Below, one piece after another: positions 8,094-16,248 of a stretch of 64,000 nucleotides of DNA (positions within the stretch are counted from its first letter, which is position 1; each line of letters opens with the position of its first letter). A model generated the notes under the pieces. It saw nothing but the letters and a program-made list of their open reading frames with translations. It had not been told where the DNA came from and searched no databases. The position numbers were made by a program, and so were the translations under genes. Origin of the DNA: CAG-390 sp045644325 (GTDB taxonomy: Bacteria > Bacillota > Clostridia > Oscillospirales > CAG-272); the NCBI GenBank assembly GCA_045644325.1, contig JAZRGT010000030.1, positions 5,410 to 69,409 of the forward strand. The letters are read 5' to 3'.

Positions 8094-9617
8094 ATGAAAA
8101 AAACGCTATCAATTCTGCTGTTCACGGCTATGATTGTCGCTCTGTTTGCATTCCCGACGAGCGCTGCTTGGGACGGCACGGCTTCCGCTTCCCTCAAGGG
8201 CGACGGAACTCAGGATTCTCCCTACCTCGTAGAGACCGCTGAGGATCTTGCTTTCCTCGCCAAGTCCGTAAACGAGGGTAACACCTACGAGGGCAAGTAC
8301 ATCGTTCAGACTGCCGATATCGATCTCGGCGGCAAGGAATGGACTCCCATCGGATTCCAGAAGGTCAACAGTGCAGAGACCGACGCTCCCTTCTCGGGCG
8401 TTTACAGCGGTCTCGGTCACAAGGTAACCGGTCTTTCGATCACCACCGTGAGAGATAACCATACAGGTCTTTTCGGATACGTAATGTCCGGAGAGGTTGA
8501 GGCGGGTATCGCAAATCTCACTGTTGAAGGCACTATAACCATGAATGGTGCTACCGCATCCAACTTCGGTATCGGCGGTCTCGTCGGTTCGATCGGTAAG
8601 GACACCACAGCCTTCAAGGCACAGCTCGTTGTTATCAACTGTACCTCTAACGTAACCGTAACTCTTACCGGCACTACCGGTGAGCCCAGAGTCGGCGGAT
8701 TGGCAGGTTACGCGTTCAACGCAAAGCTTGAAAATTGCGTTAGCAACAACGACATTAAGGTTGAAACCAACAACCAGTCGAGAGCAGCAGGTCTCGTTGG
8801 TCAGACCAACCGCTCGCACTTCTTCGGATGTGTCAACAACGGTAACGTAACCGTTGATATGGGCACCGCTGCAAAGGCGGGCCGTGCTGCAGGTATCGTT
8901 TCTGTCGTAACCCGCGGCGGCTCCAAGGGCGACGAGGCAACCGCTACCTACACCGTATTCGAGAGCTGCATCAACAACGGTACTATCTCGGGTAAGAACG
9001 GCAACAATATGTGGGTTGCAGGTATCGCTGCTGACTTCTACGTAAACGCTTCCAACTGGCCCGGCAAGGATGCAAAGGTCAAGTTCATCAACTGCGTCAA
9101 CAACGGCGCGATCGCTTCCGAAACCTCTAACACTGCTAACTTCCCGCACGCGGGCGGTATCGCGGGATACACTCAGAACGGATACACCGACTTCGAGTTT
9201 ATCGGCTGTGTAAACACCGCTAAGATCTCCAGCGTGGGCGGTAAGGAAGTTCGTGCGGGCGGTATCGTTGGATCTGTTTACGCATCCGCTGCTGAGTACA
9301 AGTTCGATAACTGCATCGCAGTCGGCGAGCTCAAGTCCTCTTGCTTCTCTCTGAAGAATAAGGCAGACGCTCTTGCTACCTCCACCGCTAACGCTGATGC
9401 TGCTACCGTAGCTACAGCAGTTAAGGCTGTTGAGGATCAGATCAAGACCTCCGACACCACCATTGCAGGTTTCGATGCTACCAAGGGTGCTCCCGCTCCC
9501 GAGGTAACCGAGCCCACAACACCTCCCACCACGGGTGACGCTTCCGTGATCTTCGTTATCATCGCACTCGTATCCCTCACGGGTGTTGCTGTTATCTCGA
9601 AGAGAAGAGAAAACTAA
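8094..9617 (+). CDS. Secreted GLUG-like repeat protein with C-terminal wall-sorting-like tail
   Basis: The protein has 507 residues from the ATG at 8094; AAAGGAAC lies just upstream and covers the alternative ATG at 8076. Residues 1-22 form a signal peptide ending near PTSAAW. The body carries five or more imperfect repeats in which a strand such as FINCVNNGAI is followed by AGGIAGY or VGGLAGY, the pattern of GLUG/beta-helix surface domains found in adhesins and wall proteins. The tail has TEPTTPPTTGD, a hydrophobic span and a final KRREN. This resembles an LPXTG sorting signal with Pro for Leu (PPTTG), but a plain membrane anchor is equally possible. Transcription stops at the hairpin at 9635-9674. 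The ligand is unknown. Confidence 0.8.
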   Translation: MKKTLSILLFTAMIVALFAFPTSAAWDGTASASLKGDGTQDSPYLVETAEDLAFLAKSVNEGNTYEGKYIVQTADIDLGGKEWTPIGFQKVNSAETDAPFSGVYSGLGHKVTGLSITTVRDNHTGLFGYVMSGEVEAGIANLTVEGTITMNGATASNFGIGGLVGSIGKDTTAFKAQLVVINCTSNVTVTLTGTTGEPRVGGLAGYAFNAKLENCVSNNDIKVETNNQSRAAGLVGQTNRSHFFGCVNNGNVTVDMGTAAKAGRAAGIVSVVTRGGSKGDEATATYTVFESCINNGTISGKNGNNMWVAGIAADFYVNASNWPGKDAKVKFINCVNNGAIASETSNTANFPHAGGIAGYTQNGYTDFEFIGCVNTAKISSVGGKEVRAGGIVGSVYASAAEYKFDNCIAVGELKSSCFSLKNKADALATSTANADAATVATAVKAVEDQIKTSDTTIAGFDATKGAPAPEVTEPTTPPTTGDASVIFVIIALVSLTGVAVISKRREN

Positions 9618-9634
9618 TACCAATACAGAACAAT

Positions 9635-9674
9635 AAAAAGAGCCTCACGCGGCACGCCGCGTGAGGCTCTTTTT
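9635..9674. terminator. Bidirectional terminator
   Basis: An 18-bp perfect stem (9635-9652 with 9657-9674), flanked by A and T runs on both strands, serves the surface protein on the plus strand and the HPr-like gene on the minus strand. Confidence 0.92.
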
Positions 9675-9687
9675 ATGCCTTGGGAAA

Positions 9688-9927
9688 TTACTTGACAATG
9701 TAAGCTTCGATCTCGGCAAAGAAGGGATCGGTGCTGTCGGTGTGAGCGGTGAGCTCGAGCTCTTCTCTGAGATCAAGGCAGAACATGCCCATAATAGACT
9801 TGCCGTCTACGGTGTATCTGCCGGACTTAAGCTCGATATCAAAATCAAATTTGCCGGCGATAGCGACGAAATTGTAGAGATCAGCGATAGTTACAAGGCG
9901 AATCTTAACTACGGTAATGGATTCCAT
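9688..9927 (-). CDS. HPr-like protein lacking the phosphorylated histidine
   Basis: This 79-residue protein has the full length and fold pattern of the PTS phosphocarrier HPr: KFDFDIELKSGRYTVDGKSI, then MGMFCLDLREELELTAHT. Aligned with Bacillus HPr, the GLHARPA active-site block is replaced by LVTIADLYN, so the position of His15 is Thr13 and the neighbouring Arg is Ala. The regulatory serine (Ser46 in HPr) is kept as Ser44 in GKSIMG. This resembles Bacillus Crh, which cannot carry PTS phosphate but, when serine-phosphorylated, assists CcpA in catabolite repression. It is a single-gene unit with its own promoter and a shared terminator. A Crh-like regulatory role is inferred, not shown. Confidence 0.8.
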   Translation of the reverse strand: MESITVVKIRLVTIADLYNFVAIAGKFDFDIELKSGRYTVDGKSIMGMFCLDLREELELTAHTDSTDPFFAEIEAYIVK

Positions 9928-9963
9928 ATTGTGTACCTCCGTGGATATTTATTATATATTATT

Positions 9964-9992
9964 ATTTTACCATTAACGAGAGAAAAAGTCAA
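9964..9992 (-). promoter_or_regulatory. Promoter of the HPr-like gene
   Basis: On the minus strand, TTGACT (9992-9987) and TAAAAT (9969-9964) are 17 bp apart, about 36 bp upstream of the ATG. A 16-bp stretch over the -10 region (9963-9978) recurs exactly at 29757-29772. Confidence 0.7.
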
Positions 9993-10175
9993 TGGCAATA
10001 GTGTTAATTGGGACAATTTTCTGTAGAATTTTTTCGACATTTTAATTTACCTTTTTTAGTGTAATTTGCAAAATAGACGATTGTGATGCTAATTTGTTAG
10101 ATATATATCGAAGTTAGATTAAAGTGGAATGAATTGAATAAGAAATAAATCGAATGAAAAAGCCGAAATTGGGTA

Positions 10176-10204
10176 TTGCAAAATCCGGGAAAATGGTGTA
10201 TAAT
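10176..10204 (+). promoter_or_regulatory. Promoter of the GyrB/ParE-like gene
   Basis: TTGCAA (10176-10181) and TATAAT (10199-10204) have a 17-bp spacer. The rest of the ~310-bp gap between the HPr-like gene and this gene is AT-rich, and I see nothing else in it. Confidence 0.7.
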
Positions 10205-10239
10205 ATTATATATACGATTTATTATATAAGGACAATAAT

Positions 10240-12354
10240 ATGGCAGTAAAAAAGACAGAAACGAAAACGAAAAAAAGTGCCTCTGCCGAGCCTGAAAAAA
10301 AGGCTAAGGCAAAGGCTAAAGATGCGGCTGCGGAAGCGAAGAAGGTACCCGTCTCCGAAGATCCTGCGGCGTATAATAACGACAGTATCGTTCTGCTCAA
10401 GGGAGCGGACAGAGTAAGAAAGCGTCCGAGCGTTATCTTCGGCTCGGACAATATTGAGGGCTGTAAGCATTGCTTCTTTGAGATCCTCGCCAACGCGATC
10501 GACGAGTCGAACGCGGGCTACGGCCGCGAGATCAGAGTCTATGCCTACAACGACCACTCGATGAAGGTCGAGGATTTTGGCAGAGGCGTTCCTCTCGGAT
10601 ACAACGAAAAAGAGGGAAGATATAACTGGGAGCTCGTTTTCTGTGAGCTTTTCGCGGGCGGTAAAATGGACAATAATACCGACGAGGCGGTATACAAATC
10701 CTCCCTCGGAACCAACGGTCTCGGTGCCTGCGCAACACAGTATGCATCCTCGTTTATGACGGTCGATTCCTTTGACGGCAAGTACGTAAGCTCGATCAGA
10801 TTTGAAAAAGGTGAGCCCGTGACCGACCTTGAAAGATACGAGCTCGCGCCCTCCGACAGACGTACGGGCACCGTTATCCATTGGCGTCCCGACCTCGAGG
10901 TTTTCACCGATATCAACATTCCCACCGACTATTTCAAGGAGGTTCTCCACCGTCAGGCGGCTATAAACTACGGTGTAAAATTCTTGCTTGAGATCGAAGG
11001 GGATGACGGCAAGGTCGAAAATTTTGAATATTTCTATTCCGCCGAGGACGGTCTTCGCGAGTATCTTTGCGAGCTCGCGGAGAACAAATTCCTGACCGAG
11101 CCGGTCTTCTGGCAGTCGAAAACACGCGGAAAGGATCGCGGCGACAGACAGGAATATCCGCTTGAAGCCGACTATGTTTTCTGCTTCACGCAGGCACTCG
11201 GCGTTCAGGAATATTACCACAACTCGAGCTACCTTGAGCACGGAGGCTCGCCCGATAAGGCGGTCCGCGCGGCTTTCGTCAGCGCGATCGACAAGTATCT
11301 GCGCGACACGGGTAAGTACAGCAAGAACGAAACAAAGATAAATTATTCGGATATCGCCGACAGCCTTGTGCTCGTTATCTCGAGCCATTCGACGGTTGCG
11401 TCTTATGAAAACCAGACGAAAAAGGCAATCACCAACTCCTTTATTCAGGAGTCGATGACCGACGTGCTGAAGGAAAATCTTGCCACCTATTTCACCGAAA
11501 AGCCCGCAGAGGCAGAGAAGATCGCGGCGCAAGTTTTGATCAACAAGCGAAGCCGTGAGAGCTCGCTCAAGAACCGTCTTGATATCAAAAAGAAGCTCTC
11601 CGCCGCGATGGACGTTTCCTACCGCGTTGAGAAATTCGTCGGCTGCCGCTCGAAGGATCCCTCGATCCGCGAGTTGTATATCGTTGAGGGAGACTCCGCG
11701 CTGACCTCCTGTAAGCTTGCCCGTGAGGCGGAATTCCAGGCGATCATACCCGTCCGCGGTAAGACTCTCAACTGTATGAAGAGTGACTACAAGCAGATCT
11801 TTGCAAGCGAGATCATCGTCGACCTGCTTCGCGTTATCGGATGCGGAGTCGAGCTTGACTCAAAGGCAAAGAAGCACAGCGATATGAGCGAGTTTGACCT
11901 CTCCGCGCTGCGTTGGTCGAAGATCATCATCTGTACCGATGCCGACGAGGACGGCTTCCAGATCAGAACCCTGCTTCTGACGATGTTCTACCGTCTGCTT
12001 CCCACGCTGATTGAGGAGGGCAAGATATTTATTGCCGAGACTCCCCTCTATGAGATCACGACGAAGGATGACACATACTTCGCCTACGATGAAAAGGAAA
12101 AGACCGAGATACTCAAAAAGATCGGTGACAAGAAATACACCCTTCAGCGTTCAAAGGGACTTGGTGAAAACGAGGCTGATATGATGTCGCGCACCACTAT
12201 GAAGCCCGCAACTCGCAGACTTATCGCCGTCAAGCCCGCAGATGCGGCGGCAACAGAGGAGATCTTCGACGTTCTCCTCGGCAACAACCTTGCGGGAAGA
12301 AAGACATTCATCGCGGAACACGCGGGAGAATATATGAAGGACGTTGACGTCTGA
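10240..12354 (+). CDS. Type II topoisomerase B-subunit-like protein (GyrB/ParE family)
   Basis: This 704-residue protein has the ATPase-TOPRIM layout of GyrB/ParE. After a ~40-residue Lys/Ala-rich extension come the GHKL ATPase motifs ILANAIDESNAGYG, VEDFGRGVP and GTNGLGA (usually GGLHGVG), then the transducer domain. The TOPRIM domain shows YIVEGDSALTSC, IIPVRGKTLN and CTDADEDGFQIR, with the metal-binding Glu and Asp residues in place. It would supply ATP-driven strand passage together with an A subunit carrying the catalytic tyrosine. In related genomes such paralogues often precede an A-subunit gene; here the next gene is a secreted lipoprotein, so the partner must be elsewhere. This paralogue is divergent, so neither gyrB nor parE is assigned. 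Confidence 0.85.
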   Translation: MAVKKTETKTKKSASAEPEKKAKAKAKDAAAEAKKVPVSEDPAAYNNDSIVLLKGADRVRKRPSVIFGSDNIEGCKHCFFEILANAIDESNAGYGREIRVYAYNDHSMKVEDFGRGVPLGYNEKEGRYNWELVFCELFAGGKMDNNTDEAVYKSSLGTNGLGACATQYASSFMTVDSFDGKYVSSIRFEKGEPVTDLERYELAPSDRRTGTVIHWRPDLEVFTDINIPTDYFKEVLHRQAAINYGVKFLLEIEGDDGKVENFEYFYSAEDGLREYLCELAENKFLTEPVFWQSKTRGKDRGDRQEYPLEADYVFCFTQALGVQEYYHNSSYLEHGGSPDKAVRAAFVSAIDKYLRDTGKYSKNETKINYSDIADSLVLVISSHSTVASYENQTKKAITNSFIQESMTDVLKENLATYFTEKPAEAEKIAAQVLINKRSRESSLKNRLDIKKKLSAAMDVSYRVEKFVGCRSKDPSIRELYIVEGDSALTSCKLAREAEFQAIIPVRGKTLNCMKSDYKQIFASEIIVDLLRVIGCGVELDSKAKKHSDMSEFDLSALRWSKIIICTDADEDGFQIRTLLLTMFYRLLPTLIEEGKIFIAETPLYEITTKDDTYFAYDEKEKTEILKKIGDKKYTLQRSKGLGENEADMMSRTTMKPATRRLIAVKPADAAATEEIFDVLLGNNLAGRKTFIAEHAGEYMKDVDV

Positions 12355-12370
12355 TGAAAGGAATTTTACA

Positions 12371-14089
12371 ATGAAGAAGCTTATTTCAATTTTAGTATTC
12401 CTGCTTGCGGCAGTAATGCTTGCATCTGTTTTCACCGCTTGTAACGGTGAGGGCGAAACCACCACCGAGGCGGCAGATACCACTGAGGCGATCGAGACCG
12501 AAGCACCCGCACCAGCAACCATCAAGCTGACCGAGGGCAAAAAGGCACTCTATACCATCGTCCGTCCCGATGAGTCCGAGCAAGCGGTTTTCGATCTTGC
12601 GAAAAATATTGCGGAAGATCTCAAGAAGGCAACGGGTATGACCTTTAGTCACGGCACGGACTTTATGGGCTGGAATACCGTTCGTGATCCCGAGGCGTAC
12701 GAGATCCTGCTCGGCTACACCAACTACGACGAGACCGCAGAGATCATGAAGGATCTCAAGTATTACGATTACGCCATCGTTATCCGCGGACACAAGATCA
12801 TTATCACCGCTTATACTGATTCTACTCTCAGAAAGGCGGTTACCTACTTCCGCAACAATATGCTTCCCCTCATCGCGCAGGGCGAGGATGGCGATTATAC
12901 CATCAATCTTTTTGACGATTATATCTACCGCGGTAAGTACAACGTTGACACCGTAACTCTCGACGGCAAAGACCTTCGCGATTACGTTATAGTCTACGGC
13001 AAGAGCACTCCCGCGGGCGAGGAAGCAGCTAAAGCAGTAGCCGACGTTCTTGCGAGTGCGACGGGTATTTATCTTCCCATCGTCAACGATAAGGAAGCTG
13101 AGACCGATTGCGAGATCCTCGTCGGTAAGACCAACCGTGCGGCGAGCGCGGGTTCGCAGACCGTGGCTAATCTTTCCTACAACGTCTCTCTCCAGTCGGG
13201 TAAGCTCGTGTTTGATTGCAGAAGCCTGCAGACCGCAGAGGCGGCTGCCAGAAAGCTTTACGCTACAAATATGTCCTCCGGCACAAACATCGCCCTCACC
13301 TCGGGCGCGCTTTGCTCGGGCACTCTCCTGACCGAGACCGATTTCCCGATGACCGCGGGAAGTGACCTTCGTATCGTTACCTACAACGTCCTCACCGAAA
13401 AGTGGGGCGGAACCGAGACCTCTGCGAGAGCGGAAGTATTCGGCGCGTTCCTTGACGTATATAAGCCCGATGTCGTAGGCGTTCAGGAGCTTTGCGAGCA
13501 GTGGAGAAAGTACCTCCCCGATAACCTCGGCGACTACAAGCTCATCGGCACCGTCCGCGAGGATAAGGGCTTCAGCTACTCCGCGATCGTTTTTAATGCG
13601 GCAAAGTATGAGGTTCTTGCGCAGGGCTGTGAGACCTACTCCTACCACGCAAGCGCCGAGTGCCGCAATATGTCCTGGGCGGTATTTATGGAACCCAAGA
13701 CGGGCGTGAAGTTTGCCTTTATCTCGACTCACTGGGACTTCGGTGACGAGGATAATAAGCAGCAGATGCGCAAGGTTCAGGCGAATGAGATGACCAAGAA
13801 GATCGAAGCGCTCAAGGCAGAATACGGATGCCCCGTTATCATCACCGGCGACTTCAACTGCAACAACACCTCGGATTCCTACAAATACTTTATGAGCATC
13901 AACGGTATGGTGAACGCGCTCACCGATTCGGAATACTATTACAACTCCAAGGGCACGTCCTCGATCGACTTCGTAATGATCACGAAGGAGGACGGCGTAT
14001 TCAAGGGCTACCGCAAGCTTCTTGATAACGGCCTTGAGACCCTTTCCGACCACAAGGCAAACCTTGCGGATATTGATTTGATTCCTTAA
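12371..14089 (+). CDS. Lipoprotein with two repeated N-terminal modules and an endonuclease/exonuclease/phosphatase domain
   Basis: The ATG at 12371 has AAAGGAA upstream and gives 572 residues; a frame from 12344 lacks a site. The signal peptide ends in a lipobox with Cys24 (VFTAC), followed by a Thr/Glu linker. Residues ~40-190 and ~200-320 look like two copies of one alpha/beta module: YTIVRPDESEQAV then EILLGYTNYDE, and YVIVYGKSTPAGEEA then EILVGKTNRAA. This pattern recalls the GH20b-like accessory domain of polysaccharide-degrading enzymes (inference). Residues ~330-572 are an EEP domain with RIVTYNVLTE, VVGVQELCEQW, STHWDFGD, ITGDFNCNN, SSIDFVMI and LSDHKANL, a complete set of catalytic residues. 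The substrate outside the cell (nucleic acid, phosphoester or lipid) is unknown. Confidence 0.82.
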   Translation: MKKLISILVFLLAAVMLASVFTACNGEGETTTEAADTTEAIETEAPAPATIKLTEGKKALYTIVRPDESEQAVFDLAKNIAEDLKKATGMTFSHGTDFMGWNTVRDPEAYEILLGYTNYDETAEIMKDLKYYDYAIVIRGHKIIITAYTDSTLRKAVTYFRNNMLPLIAQGEDGDYTINLFDDYIYRGKYNVDTVTLDGKDLRDYVIVYGKSTPAGEEAAKAVADVLASATGIYLPIVNDKEAETDCEILVGKTNRAASAGSQTVANLSYNVSLQSGKLVFDCRSLQTAEAAARKLYATNMSSGTNIALTSGALCSGTLLTETDFPMTAGSDLRIVTYNVLTEKWGGTETSARAEVFGAFLDVYKPDVVGVQELCEQWRKYLPDNLGDYKLIGTVREDKGFSYSAIVFNAAKYEVLAQGCETYSYHASAECRNMSWAVFMEPKTGVKFAFISTHWDFGDEDNKQQMRKVQANEMTKKIEALKAEYGCPVIITGDFNCNNTSDSYKYFMSINGMVNALTDSEYYYNSKGTSSIDFVMITKEDGVFKGYRKLLDNGLETLSDHKANLADIDLIP

Positions 14090-14104
14090 CAAAATAAAAA
14101 ACGG

Positions 14105-14141
14105 GGCTGAGCCACCGATCAGGGTGCGCTCAGCCTCAATG
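14105..14141 (+). terminator. Probable terminator after the EEP lipoprotein gene
   Basis: An 8-bp GC-rich stem (14105-14112 with 14128-14135) is extended by inner pairing and followed by a weak T-containing tail. Confidence 0.5.
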
Positions 14142-14220
14142 TTTATTTGAAACCGTGGCTGGCAAAATAAGGGGATTTTCGCCGATGCGAAAATTCAATA
14201 TTTAATTAAAAAACATATAC

Positions 14221-14585
14221 GCTTGTCATATCTGCAGTACAGACTTCGGTCTCCTCATCCGTCAGCCTTCGGCTGCCACCTTCCCCGCCGGGGAAGGCTT
14301 ATTTTGAGTCTTGCTCAGTACTTCTAAATATTGTTGGGCAATTTAGCCTAGGATGCTGACGTTGAAAATGAACAATACATCCTACTTTTATTGGTACATT
14401 ATACCACATTAGATAATTGAAAATAAAGGTGAAGCGGTATGTTGCGGGAGGCGAGCAATTATGTGCAAACTATATCACTATAACTGTTGTTCGCAGTTGC
14501 TATATAAGCCTTCCCCAGCGGGGAAGGTGGCAGCCGAAGGCTGACGGATGAGGAGACCGAAGTCTGTACTGCAGATATGACAAGC
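14221..14585. repeat. MITE-like element with 81-bp near-perfect terminal inverted repeats
   Basis: The left arm (14221-14301) and right arm (14505-14585) are reverse complements with a single mismatch that I can find. The 203-bp AT-rich interior has no reading frame. Each arm contains its own small palindromes (CTTCCCC..GGGGAAG and GCCTTCGGC). A 4-bp ATAC is present on both outer sides (14217-14220 and 14586-14589), a possible target duplication. The core CCTCATCCGTC...CCACCTTCCCC is shared with the element at 34077-34397. No transposase is present, so it would be non-autonomous. The remaining intergenic DNA here (14090-14694) holds only terminators. Confidence 0.8.
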
Positions 14586-14636
14586 ATACAAATTATTTTA
14601 ATAAAATTCTCCTTTTGTTTCTTGTTATATTTTCAT

Positions 14637-14692
14637 TTAAATAAATAGAGCTGAGTACGCTAGAAACCAACGACTCAGCTCTATTTATTTAA
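14637..14692 (-). terminator. Terminator of the BFD-type ferredoxin gene
   Basis: A 20-bp perfect stem (14637-14656 with 14673-14692) around a 16-base loop lies immediately past the stop codon. Confidence 0.8.
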
Positions 14693-14694
14693 AA

Positions 14695-14943
14695 TTATTT
14701 ATTCATCATAGTGTCCGAGATGACCTTGAGGACTCTGTCGTAGCAGCCGCCGCAGCCGGTGGAGCAGTGGGTGGTTTTCTTGACGTCCTCGAAAACGTCG
14801 AGGAGGTTTTCAACCTTGGAGTGCTTCTCAAGCGCATCAAGTATGTTGAAGTAGCTTACGTTCTTGCAGTTACAGATCTTGAAATCGGTTGCAGAGTTGG
14901 TGTTTACGGGCTTAAGGTCGCAGGTCTTGTTTTCGTTTGTCAT
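14695..14943 (-). CDS. BFD-like [2Fe-2S]-binding protein
   Basis: The protein has 82 residues from the ATG at 14943, which has GGAGG upstream; the frame is open to 15018 but without a site. Four cysteines in the order ICNC and, ~33 residues later, HCSTGCGGC match the Fer2_BFD fold (CxC ... CxxC) of bacterioferritin-associated ferredoxin and related iron-sulfur modules. It would carry one [2Fe-2S] cluster in the cytoplasm and donate electrons. The N-terminal ~20 residues are polar. It lies about 85 bp downstream of the Ste24-like gene, in the same direction. The partner is unknown, and no bacterioferritin gene is nearby. Confidence 0.75.
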   Translation of the reverse strand: MTNENKTCDLKPVNTNSATDFKICNCKNVSYFNILDALEKHSKVENLLDVFEDVKKTTHCSTGCGGCYDRVLKVISDTMMNK

Positions 14944-15027
14944 AGGTTTTTCCTCCGTGTCTTGCTTTGATGGCATTATTATATCATAATCCGCGGAGGT
15001 TTTCCGTGACTCGGTCACAATGAGGGA

Positions 15028-16248
15028 TTATTTTTTGAGCTGCTTTTCGACGGCGGCGATTCTGTCGCCGAGGGGCGGGTGGCTGTATTCAAGGACTACG
15101 TTGATCCTCGAGGGGGAGAGATGGGAGAAATTCTCACGCGCAAGCTTTTTGAGCGCGGAGATCATTGCCTCGCCGTAGCCTTCGCTTACCGCCTGACGGT
15201 CTGCGCGGTACTCAGCCGCGCGACTTCTTGCGTTCATAACGAGTGACATGAAGGGCTGAACGATTCCGAGTCCCGTGCCCATAAGCAGGTAAACGAAGCC
15301 GTAGTTTACGCCGTCAAAGCCGAAGGCTGTGTGAAGCTCGGGGGCGCTTACGGCAAGGAAGGCAACCGCGCCCATCAGTGCCATATTGACGAGGTTGAGG
15401 GCTTGCATTTTCGGAACGTCCTTGTGAAGACCGTGACCGAGCTCGTGCGCAAAGACGGCGCAGATCTCGTCGGGTGTCATCGAATTGACGAGGTTATCGT
15501 AGAGCACGATGGTTTTGAGCTTGCCAAAGCCCGTAAAATAGGCGTTGAGCTTCGTGGTTCGTCTGGAGGCGTCCATAACCTCGATCGCCTTAACCTTGTA
15601 CCCGTGCTTTGTAAGAAGGCTCATAAGGCTTTCTTTGAACTCACCGTCCTCAAGGGGAGTGAACTTATTGCCGATGCGGCTGAGGATGGGATAGAGGAAG
15701 GAGATAACGAGCGAGAAGCAGAACATCGCGCCCGCGAAGATCGGGATCATCCATACGCCTACGAGGCTGTAAAAGCCGAACACGGCGTAGCAAATGAGAA
15801 TTGACAGAAGAAGATTGAGAAGGAACGAACGGATGCGGTCGGCGATAAAGGTTTTCACCGTCATCTTGTTGAAGCCGTACTTCTGCTCGATTATCATATT
15901 GGTAACGTAGCTATCGATGATCTCAAAAACAGTCGAAACGAGTGTGGCGAAGACGATAACGGAGATCAGTCCCGCGTGGTTGCCCGAGGGGAAGAGCGAT
16001 GCGACGGCGGAATAGGCGTCGGTTGCGAGGAGCGCAAGCATAATTATTCCGGTCACTATAGAGGAGAGAATACTGTACCGAGAATGTTCAGCCTCATATT
16101 TTTTCCACTTTGAGTAGGTTTCATCGTCATAAACGTCCTTGAGGTTCTCCGGAGTCGGATTGCTCGCGGAGCGGTGCTGAACGATATTCAGCACGATGCC
16201 GTAAAGTCCGCCGATGAGGGTGATGATAATGATGGCAAGCTTTATCAT
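15028..16248 (-). CDS. M48-family membrane metalloprotease (Ste24/HtpX-like)
   Basis: This 406-residue protein has about six membrane spans and the zinc motif FAHELGHGLHKD (about residues 274-285). The third ligand is in RAAEYRADRQAV about 70 residues later. The layout, with four helices before the motif and a hydrophobic pair after it, is that of Ste24/CAAX-protease-like M48 enzymes, which in bacteria take part in membrane-protein quality control. The gene overlaps the end of the MATE exporter gene by 4 bp (start 16248, MATE stop at 16245), so the two are co-translated. Confidence 0.88.
   Translation of the reverse strand: MIKLAIIIITLIGGLYGIVLNIVQHRSASNPTPENLKDVYDDETYSKWKKYEAEHSRYSILSSIVTGIIMLALLATDAYSAVASLFPSGNHAGLISVIVFATLVSTVFEIIDSYVTNMIIEQKYGFNKMTVKTFIADRIRSFLLNLLLSILICYAVFGFYSLVGVWMIPIFAGAMFCFSLVISFLYPILSRIGNKFTPLEDGEFKESLMSLLTKHGYKVKAIEVMDASRRTTKLNAYFTGFGKLKTIVLYDNLVNSMTPDEICAVFAHELGHGLHKDVPKMQALNLVNMALMGAVAFLAVSAPELHTAFGFDGVNYGFVYLLMGTGLGIVQPFMSLVMNARSRAAEYRADRQAVSEGYGEAMISALKKLARENFSHLSPSRINVVLEYSHPPLGDRIAAVEKQLKK

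Noticed and set aside
8700..9320. Possible tandem DNA repeat
   Set aside because: The periodicity is at protein level (GLUG-like blades); the DNA copies are too diverged to count as a repeat array.
8109..9623. A 504-codon minus-strand frame opposite the GLUG-like protein
   Set aside because: Gly/Val/Ser-skewed mirror composition, no signal or domain, and the plus strand has promoter, signal peptide and terminator.
10222..11532. A 436-codon minus-strand frame opposite the GyrB/ParE-like gene
   Set aside because: It is the antisense of well-conserved ATPase motifs and has no ribosome site or family match.
12392..14092. A 566-codon minus-strand frame opposite the EEP lipoprotein
   Set aside because: Antisense of a gene with lipobox and full catalytic motifs; the mirror protein has no features.
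14221..14585. CRISPR-like or attachment-site interpretation of the repeated GC-rich blocks
   Set aside because: Only two arms in inverted orientation with no spacers; a MITE-like element explains it better.
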